Shown in pieces: positions 49,170 through 54,331 of a stretch of DNA of 54,331 nt (within the stretch, counting starts at the first letter, position 1; every line of letters begins with the position of its first letter). A model generated the notes under the pieces. That model did no database searches. It was not told where the DNA came from and saw only the letters and a list, made by a program, of their open reading frames with translations. This stretch comes from Clostridiales bacterium (GTDB taxonomy: Bacteria; Bacillota; Clostridia; Christensenellales; Aristaeellaceae): NCBI GenBank assembly GCA_015056245.1, contig SVGQ01000006.1:1-54331 (forward strand). Direction: 5' to 3'. Made by a program: the position numbers and the translations under genes.

Positions 49170-51188
49170 ATGACTACTTGGGATTCTGTGGTAGACGAAA
49201 TCTTCTTTGGCGGACGCGAGAAAAAAGCTGCTGAAGAAGCAGCGAAAAAAGCGGCGATTGCCGGGGCGGCTGAAACCGCCGACGAAGCCCTTGTTGTAGC
49301 CCCTGAGGCCGCCCCCGTGGTTGCCGCCAAGCCCATGAGCGCATGGGACAGAACCGTGGACGAGATTTTCTTCGGCGGACGGGAAGCCAAGGCCATGGAA
49401 GCTGCCACGGCTGAAACCGTCATAACGGCTAAGGTTGTTGAAACCGAAGCAGCCTCAGAGTCCGAAACATTTGCTCCCGTGCAACCCGAACCGACGCCCC
49501 AATCTGAATCGCAGCCTGATGCGCCCAAGCCCATGAGCGCATGGGACAGAGCCGTGGACGAGATTTTCTTCGGCGGACGGGAAGCCAAAGCTGCCGAAGC
49601 GGCTCTGACCCGGTCTGTAGCCGCAGTTGATGCAGTTGCGGACAGCCCTGCTACCGAAGCTGTCAGCGATGAAGAAAGCGCGCCTGCTGCAGAAGCATCT
49701 GTTGAAGACGTCTCCACTGAAGCAACGGAAGAAGCCAGCGAACCCGCTTTCAACTTTGACGCCGCCGAAGAAAAGCTGATGGCTTTGCAGCATCAGCTGC
49801 AAGAGATGAAGATCCCGCTGGTAATTGTGCTGGAAGGCTGGCAGGGCGCTGGAAAGGGCACCATTGCAGGCGAACTGCTGGAAGGCCTTGACCCCCGCGG
49901 CTACAAGGTATGCGTACCGGAGCGCTTCTCCAAGGATGAGGAACTGTATCCCCCCATGCACCGCTATTGGGTGGAAATGCCCCGTCAGGGTATGATCACC
50001 TTGTTTGTGGGCAGCTGGTATCACGATCTGTGTGCTGCGCTGGTCAAAGACAAGCATCCCAAGCGCAACGCCCGCAAGCTGGAACAGATCAGCCTGATGG
50101 AACAGATGCTCATTCGCGATGGCGCAGTGATCGAAAAATTCTTCCTGGATATTCCCCAGAAAGTTCAGAAAAAGCGCCTGAAGGAGCTGGACAGCAAGAA
50201 GGCTACCCGCGGCACCCTCACCAAGGCTGACTGGGAGCAGAACCGCCGCTATGACCGCTGGCAGCAGGTTTACCAGCAGGTGATGGATGAGACCAACCAG
50301 CCCGGCGCCCAGTGGCATCTGCTGAACGGCGAGGATAAAAAAGCCGCCAAGCAGGCCATTTATGAGATCATCATGGCATCCATGGAGCAGGCCATCGCAC
50401 AGCGTAAAGCCGGTGACCGCAGCTGGGATACCAACGAACTCAGCGACCATGACCTGATCCCCACCGAGGCGATCCCCGAACTGGAGCTGTTCGAGACCGA
50501 TCTGCCGCTGGATCGCGAATACAAAGCCGCTGTCAAGGAAGCTCAGAAAAAGCTGCACAAGCTGCAGTACGAGCTCTACCGCAAGGGCATCCCCATGGTG
50601 ATCGCCTTTGAAGGCTGGGATGCGGCAGGCAAGGGCGGAAGCATCCGCCGTCTGACCAGCGCGCTGGATCCCCGCGGCTTCACCGTGGTACCCATCGCCT
50701 CCCCCACCGCCGAGGAAAAGGAACACCACCATATGTGGCGTTTCTGGAAGGCGCTGCCCAAGAATGGCGACATTCGCATCTTTGACCGTACTTGGTACGG
50801 ACGTGCCATGGTGGAACGTCTGGAAGGTTTCTGCAGCGAAGCTCAGTGGAAGCGTTGCTATGAGGAGTTCAACCTGTTTGAGCAGGACCTCCACGAAGCG
50901 GATACCATCCTGTGCAAGTTCTGGCTGCACATCAGCCCGGAAGAGCAGCTCAAGCGGTTCAACCGCCGCGCCAACAATCCCGAAAAGCAGTGGAAGCTGT
51001 CCGATGAAGACTGGCGCAACCGCGAAAAATGGGACTTGTACGAAGAAGCCATCAACGATATGCTCAAGAAGACCAACACCGCCTATGCCCCATGGACTGT
51101 GGTGGAGGCCGATAACAAGCATTACGCCCGCATCAAGGTGCTCAACACCGTGATCGCCGCCATCGAAAAGCGACTGGGCGAGGAATAA
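49170..51188 (+). CDS. Tandem PPK2 polyphosphate phosphotransferase with repeat tail
   Basis: A 672-residue protein. The N-terminal 200 residues are Ala/Glu-rich and disordered, with three copies of WDxxVDEIFFGGRE at 4-17, 59-72 and 125-138. Two PPK2 kinase domains follow. Domain 1 (about 212-440) has Walker A EGWQGAGKGT, but its Walker-B-like site reads FVGSWYHD, lacking the Asp-Arg pair. Domain 2 (about 470-672) is intact, with FEGWDAAGKGG near 480-490 and IFDRTWYGR near 537-545. In two-domain PPK2 enzymes (PAP type) the C-terminal domain does catalysis, moving phosphate between polyphosphate and AMP or ADP. Last gene of the ychF run before a terminator. Confidence 0.9.
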   Translation: MTTWDSVVDEIFFGGREKKAAEEAAKKAAIAGAAETADEALVVAPEAAPVVAAKPMSAWDRTVDEIFFGGREAKAMEAATAETVITAKVVETEAASESETFAPVQPEPTPQSESQPDAPKPMSAWDRAVDEIFFGGREAKAAEAALTRSVAAVDAVADSPATEAVSDEESAPAAEASVEDVSTEATEEASEPAFNFDAAEEKLMALQHQLQEMKIPLVIVLEGWQGAGKGTIAGELLEGLDPRGYKVCVPERFSKDEELYPPMHRYWVEMPRQGMITLFVGSWYHDLCAALVKDKHPKRNARKLEQISLMEQMLIRDGAVIEKFFLDIPQKVQKKRLKELDSKKATRGTLTKADWEQNRRYDRWQQVYQQVMDETNQPGAQWHLLNGEDKKAAKQAIYEIIMASMEQAIAQRKAGDRSWDTNELSDHDLIPTEAIPELELFETDLPLDREYKAAVKEAQKKLHKLQYELYRKGIPMVIAFEGWDAAGKGGSIRRLTSALDPRGFTVVPIASPTAEEKEHHHMWRFWKALPKNGDIRIFDRTWYGRAMVERLEGFCSEAQWKRCYEEFNLFEQDLHEADTILCKFWLHISPEEQLKRFNRRANNPEKQWKLSDEDWRNREKWDLYEEAINDMLKKTNTAYAPWTVVEADNKHYARIKVLNTVIAAIEKRLGEE

Positions 51189-51197
51189 ACCCTCCCA

Positions 51198-51236
51198 AAC
51201 AGCCGGTGCCCTGCAAAGTGCAGGTCGCCGGCTGTT
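51198..51236 (+). terminator. Terminator of the ychF-PPK2 run
   Basis: AACAGCCGG...CCTGCA pairs with TGCAGG...CCGGCTGTT, followed by TGCATCTG. Confidence 0.8.
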
Positions 51237-51253
51237 TGCATCTGATTCGCTAC

Positions 51254-51282
51254 TTGCCATCATCGATCATTTATGTTATGCT
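51254..51282 (+). promoter_or_regulatory. pnuC promoter
   Basis: -35 TTGCCA (51254-51259), 17-bp spacer, -10 TATGCT (51277-51282). Confidence 0.5.
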
Positions 51283-51303
51283 CTATCCACTGCCACCGGG
51301 TAG

Positions 51304-51367
51304 GAATGCAAAAAGCATTCGTATGCGCATCGTTAGGTCTTTGAAGATGCGTATGCGAATGCTTTTT
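51304..51367 (+). promoter_or_regulatory. Switching leader hairpins of pnuC
   Basis: Segment a GAATGC (51304-51309) can pair with b GCATTC (51315-51320). Alternatively b forms part of a 22-bp hairpin, 51310-51331 with 51346-51367, which contains c GAATGC (51357-51362) and ends in TTTTT. Two mismatches of the long stem are G-U pairs only in plus-strand RNA, so it acts as RNA on this strand. This looks like an attenuator; the signal is unknown. Confidence 0.6.
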
Positions 51368-51389
51368 GGTTTGATAGGAGGAATCTTGA

Positions 51390-52127
51390 ATGAAGCAATT
51401 GGGCGGGAGCTATTTTACCAAGGAAGAGAAACAGTTATGGCTGATCTCTGTTCTGGCGATCCTTCTGTCATTTATCCTCTTTGACCGTACCCATTGGCTG
51501 ACAATTGCCGCCTCTCTCACTGGCGTTACCTCTCTGATCTACAACGCCAAAGGAAATCCTGTCGGTCAAGCCCTAATGGTACTATTCAGCCTGATGTACG
51601 GCATGATCTCCTATCAGGAACGGTATTATGGCGAAATGATCACCTATCTGGGAATGACTATGCCCATGGCTGTAGCCGCGCTGGTGGCATGGCTGAGGAA
51701 TCCGTTCGGTGAGAACAAATCCGAAGTGGCTGTAAACCGCATCAGCCGCGGCGAAATCATCTTTGCCTGTTTGCTGACCTGCATGGTCACTGTGCTTTTC
51801 TATTTCATTCTCAAAACGTTTGATACCTCTTATCTGCTGATCAGCTCCCTGTCTGTCACCACCAGTTTTCTGGCAGTTTATCTCACATGGCGGCGCAGCC
51901 CGTTCTTCGCGGTCGCTTATGCCGCCAATGATTTGGTGCTCATCCTGCTGTGGTGTCTGGCTGCCTTGGATGACCTTTCTTGTATTTCCGTAGTGGTCTG
52001 CTTTGTTGCGTTTTTCGCCAACGACATCTACGGTTTTGTCAACTGGCGTCGTATGGCGAAGCGTCAGGCAGAGCAAATGCAGGACTGTGTGGTATGGCCC
52101 GAACGGAAAAAGAGGACTGCTGATTAA
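51390..52127 (+). CDS. pnuC: PnuC-family nicotinamide riboside transporter
   Basis: A 245-residue membrane protein with about seven hydrophobic helices, the PnuC/SWEET-like topology. ATG 51390 follows TAGGAGG. Family features: LTIAASLTGVTSLIYNAKGNPVGQ split by helix 2-3, ISYQERYYGEMITYLGMTMPM, and the C-terminal AYAANDLVLILLWCLAALDD with a Trp/Asn-rich substrate site and CFVAFFANDIYGFVNWRRM. PnuC imports nicotinamide riboside by facilitated diffusion for NAD salvage. Its leader carries alternative hairpins, so control by an NAD-related signal is plausible though unproven. The cytosolic tail is short and basic. Confidence 0.88.
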   Translation: MKQLGGSYFTKEEKQLWLISVLAILLSFILFDRTHWLTIAASLTGVTSLIYNAKGNPVGQALMVLFSLMYGMISYQERYYGEMITYLGMTMPMAVAALVAWLRNPFGENKSEVAVNRISRGEIIFACLLTCMVTVLFYFILKTFDTSYLLISSLSVTTSFLAVYLTWRRSPFFAVAYAANDLVLILLWCLAALDDLSCISVVVCFVAFFANDIYGFVNWRRMAKRQAEQMQDCVVWPERKKRTAD

Positions 52128-52138
52128 GCAATCCTCTT
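52110..52138. terminator. Bidirectional terminator
   Basis: AAGAGGA-TGCT pairs with AGCA-TCCTCTT; the pnuC stop codon lies in the loop. A- and T-tracts on the two sides serve both strands. Confidence 0.7.
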
Positions 52139-52149
52139 TCTTCATGCGA

Positions 52150-52629
52150 TCATTTTTCTTCGCCAAATGTGCGGGTAACACCCCGATGGCCCTGCTGCAG
52201 ATCTTCCCATAGCGCCTGATGCTGACGGCAGAACAGCGCTGGCTTTTCATCCAGCGAAAACCAGCAAAGTGCCTCCGTTTCCGGATCATCGCTGCCCAAT
52301 GTGCCGCCTGTTTGGCGGAGTTCGTACGCCAGACAGATGCTGTGCGCCTGATCGCCGTTGGGATAGCTCATTTGGCAGTCAGTGTACACACCAATCAGGC
52401 TCCCGGTCTCCACTTCGAGGCCCGTTTCTTCCCGGACTTCCCGGATGGCAGCTGCTTCTGGAGACTCGCCCAGCTCGATGGCACCGCCGGGGAAGCCCCA
52501 CAAACCGCTGTCGCCGCGCTTTTGCAGCAGCACCTGTCCCTTCTCGTTCAGCAGGCAACCACCTGAAAACATCAGCATGATCTTGTCATGACCCACTTGA
52601 TCCCGGAGCCAACGGATGTAATTTGCCAT
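52150..52629 (-). CDS. NUDIX hydrolase
   Basis: A 159-residue NUDIX protein from ATG 52629, with AGGGAGG upstream. The Nudix box is complete: GGAIELGESPEAAAIREV then REETGL, residues 48-70, giving the Mg-binding REExxE core. The flanking strand GLWGFPGGAIELG and the substrate loop YTDCQMSYPNGDQAH suggest a nucleotide or dinucleotide pyrophosphohydrolase (ADP-ribose or MutT-like); specificity is not deducible. Third gene of GNAT-YgjP-NUDIX, starting 5 bp after the previous stop, and convergent with pnuC. Confidence 0.9.
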   Translation of the reverse strand: MANYIRWLRDQVGHDKIMLMFSGGCLLNEKGQVLLQKRGDSGLWGFPGGAIELGESPEAAAIREVREETGLEVETGSLIGVYTDCQMSYPNGDQAHSICLAYELRQTGGTLGSDDPETEALCWFSLDEKPALFCRQHQALWEDLQQGHRGVTRTFGEEK

Positions 52630-52634
52630 CTACA

Positions 52635-53312
52635 TTATTCCTCCCTGAACAGCGTCAGATATCCGCCCAGTTCTTTCAATGCCTTACGGCGGTTTTCCGC
52701 ATCCGGCAGATAGCGGGCTACATGGGCATGAAAGGCCGGGGAATGATTCATGTGGCGCATATGAGACAACTCATGCACGATCACATAATCGATCAGTGCA
52801 GGCGCGCAGTGCATCAGCGCCACATTCAGCCGCAACGAGCCGTCGCTTTTCATGCTGCCCCAGCGGGTTTTTGGGTTGGCAATGGTCAGGGAAGACGGCG
52901 TAAGGCCCATCACTTTGCTCCATTGGGCAATGCGATCCGGTAGCTGTTCCCGGGCCTGGTCTGCCAGCCACTTGAGTGCATGATGTTTCGGGTCACCGGT
53001 CTGCGGCAGGGTAAGCACACCACCAACAAGCAACGGCTTTTTCACCATTCCGATACACACACGTATTTCACCGCCCAGATAGGGCATCATTCCACCCACA
53101 ACAAAAGTTGGAGCCTGCTCCTTCTTTTCTTGCTGTTTGGCTTGTGCTTTCTTGATCCAGCCAGCCTTGGCCTCCACAAATCGCCGAATCTCAGCCTCCG
53201 GCATATACTTTGGCGCGTGAATCGTTACCTGACCCGCTCTGTTTACGCTGATAGAAATACTGCGCCTGTCAGAGCGCAGCAATGGATAGCCGTTTATCAA
53301 TTTATCAATCAT
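52635..53312 (-). CDS. YgjP-like zinc metallopeptidase domain protein
   Basis: A 225-residue protein of the YgjP/DUF45 family. The N-terminal half is a beta domain (SISISVNRAGQVTIHAPKYM) followed by basic helices. The C-terminal half is the zincin core: TRWGSMKSDGSLRLNVALMH, then VIVHELSHMRHMNHSPAFH, where HELSH and the downstream His form the zinc site. Peptidase activity of this family is poorly documented; the genes often accompany restriction or repair loci, which is not the case here. Its start overlaps the end of the GNAT gene by 8 bp. Confidence 0.88.
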   Translation of the reverse strand: MIDKLINGYPLLRSDRRSISISVNRAGQVTIHAPKYMPEAEIRRFVEAKAGWIKKAQAKQQEKKEQAPTFVVGGMMPYLGGEIRVCIGMVKKPLLVGGVLTLPQTGDPKHHALKWLADQAREQLPDRIAQWSKVMGLTPSSLTIANPKTRWGSMKSDGSLRLNVALMHCAPALIDYVIVHELSHMRHMNHSPAFHAHVARYLPDAENRRKALKELGGYLTLFREE

Positions 53313-54108
53313 AGTTCAATCCCGGATAGAAACAAGCAGTACGCACAAACGTTGCGCCGCAGCTGCGGGCAAGCGCGCGCTGCACCTCGTTGCGACGGAT
53401 CACATCCGCTTCCACATGGGTCACGCCCCTGTCGCCCAGCAACTTCATGCCAGTTGCAATAAGGCATTTCGCCAAGCCCAGTCTACGGTAGTTCGGCGTT
53501 ACATACATGCCGATCAGCTTGGCAGCCTGTCCCTCGCCGGTAAAGGCGATCTCGCCCACCAGCTCGCCGCCCCGCAGCAGGCACAGCGCGAAGAAATGCG
53601 GCATACTCATGTACCGCTGCAACAACTGCGGCTGCAGCACATTGAGGCGATAAGTGTTCATCCGCTGGATAAAGCCCATCACTTCATTCTGATTGGTCAT
53701 GGGCACATATTGCAGCTCATATCCCATGGGCGCAGCGGGACGGGCATTGGGCACACCCAAATTGACCACATCCAGCGCATCATTGGCATCGAAACCACTT
53801 TCCAGATAAAAACCCATCATGGCAGTATCCTGCGGGTTCACCTGTGCAAACACGCGGGCAGGCATATTGGATGTCTGCTCATGCAACTGACGCACCCGGG
53901 CCAGCAGCGCACCCAGCAGCATATCGCGGCCCGGACCCTGCGTACGGATGCTGATATACAGATTCACCGGGCGTTCCGGGAACAGGTAAGGATGATAGGT
54001 AGGAATAATAAAGCCTTCAGCGACGGTCTGATTGGCGCTGTCCGCAATATAGAAAACATTCTCCGGCAGCATGCCATTCACCGCTTGCGGCGGATGAAAA
54101 ATCTGCAT
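53305..54108 (-). CDS. Tandem-type GNAT acetyltransferase
   Basis: A 267-residue protein from ATG 54108, with AAAGGAG upstream. Two GNAT-like halves are visible. Residues 20-125 are degenerate (IRTQGPGRDMLLGALLARV resembles the acetyl-CoA loop region). Residues 140-262 carry the canonical motif A in GMYVTPNYRRLGLAKCLIATGM near 205, and GVTHVEADVIRRNEVQRALAR follows. The end TAFVRTACFYPGLNYD-like tail is typical of uncharacterised Clostridia GNATs. It probably acetylates a small molecule or protein N terminus. First gene of the GNAT-YgjP-NUDIX operon. Confidence 0.82.
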   Translation of the reverse strand: MQIFHPPQAVNGMLPENVFYIADSANQTVAEGFIIPTYHPYLFPERPVNLYISIRTQGPGRDMLLGALLARVRQLHEQTSNMPARVFAQVNPQDTAMMGFYLESGFDANDALDVVNLGVPNARPAAPMGYELQYVPMTNQNEVMGFIQRMNTYRLNVLQPQLLQRYMSMPHFFALCLLRGGELVGEIAFTGEGQAAKLIGMYVTPNYRRLGLAKCLIATGMKLLGDRGVTHVEADVIRRNEVQRALARSCGATFVRTACFYPGLNYD

Positions 54109-54149
54109 CAGGGCAGCACTCCTTTCGGGCAAATGCATACACATTGATT

Positions 54150-54178
54150 ATTTTACTCCAATTCGTCAAGATATGCAA
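54150..54178 (-). promoter_or_regulatory. Promoter of the GNAT-YgjP-NUDIX operon
   Basis: -35 TTGCAT (54178-54173), 17-bp spacer, -10 TAAAAT (54155-54150). A second -35-like TTGACA lies further upstream. Confidence 0.45.
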
Positions 54179-54206
54179 GCAAACGCCTTATTCCTGTCAA
54201 AATAAA

Positions 54207-54331
54207 GTCATAACCACCGGCTTAGCCGGTGGCTTGATTACGCCCTATAAGGGCGAATTACCGGCAGCGCTAAGAGCGCTCTGAAGATCTGCCAACCGCA
54301 CCCTTATTTCAGGCTGCCCCTAAAGGGGCGG
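54207..54331. mobile_element. Hairpin array at window edge, possibly an IS200/IS605-type end
   Basis: Four small perfect hairpins in 125 bp: CCACCGGC/GCCGGTGG (54214-54232), CGCCC/GGGCG (54241-54255), AGCGC/GCGCT (54266-54280) and GCCCCT/AGGGGC (54316-54329). It runs off the window. Subterminal hairpins without terminal inverted repeats suit an IS200/IS605-type end or its guide-RNA region; a dispersed structured repeat is the alternative. It differs in sequence from the element at 1-209. Confidence 0.45.

Noticed and set aside
1-54331. CRISPR array, prophage, restriction system or biosynthetic cluster
   Set aside because: No regularly spaced repeats, cas genes, phage structural genes, methylase or assembly-line genes were seen anywhere in the window.

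Overview
The window looks like a chromosomal segment of an anaerobic, spore-forming, Gram-positive Clostridia, probably from gut or rumen. Four things point there: the sporulation pair spoIIGA-sigE with a Spo0A-type promoter; a T-box leader ahead of prolyl-tRNA synthetase; AdhE under a Rex-type operator; and SD-led genes with canonical sigma-A promoters at 17-18 bp spacing. A family such as Christensenellales or Oscillospirales fits, but that is a guess. The genes for plant-polysaccharide use (two GH3, one GH43, a CE2-like esterase, a sugar ABC transporter) suggest a fibre degrader.

Layout. 1-840: a short hairpin-rich mobile-type element, then a MerR-like regulator. 905-3800 (minus): Lrp/AsnC regulator, class I aminotransferase and a CapA-like exported metallophosphatase, tightly packed. 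3985-7264 (minus): sugar-binding protein and two MalF/MalG-type permeases, split by a hairpin repeat. 7439-10167 (minus): spoIIGA-sigE and murG. 10205-18286: CE2-like esterase, a GNAT protein, glnA, an HD hydrolase, an ABC exporter, and a secreted BACON/C39-like protein with a small membrane partner. 18309-18562: the second copy of the element, sitting inside a duplicated terminator hairpin. 18564-25456: a HAD protein and SOS-type dinB, a MATE pump, a TIM-barrel/membrane pair, an SGNH hydrolase, and an MFS pump behind a leader-peptide attenuator. 25513-28430: a domain-permuted GH3. 28543-34263: a kinase-like gene and adhE, divergent from T-box-proS. 34439-40465: LysR, a GT-C-like membrane protein and a second GH3. 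40549-41105: tRNA-Val(GAC) and a decayed duplicate, with a 46-codon membrane peptide between them. 41259-44351: a GGDEF protein and GH43. 44410-51236: a co-directional run of ychF, a sugar-transfer-type ATP-grasp, a C11 protease and a tandem PPK2 protein with a tripled N-terminal motif. 51254-52138: pnuC behind a mutually exclusive hairpin leader. 52150-54178 (minus): GNAT, YgjP-like metallopeptidase, NUDIX. 54207-end: another hairpin array that runs out of the window.

No single large new system stands out. The most novel items are small: (i) a 208-209 bp element with 13-bp terminal inverted repeats, packed with hairpins and placed against intrinsic terminators, one copy flanked by a 21-bp duplicated terminator stem; (ii) a 36-codon leader peptide plus an intrinsic terminator that overlaps the SD of an MFS efflux gene; (iii) three copies of a WDxxVDEIFFGGRE motif on a PPK2 polyphosphate kinase; (iv) a three-segment switching leader on pnuC. 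All calls were made by eye; no database search or folding program was run.
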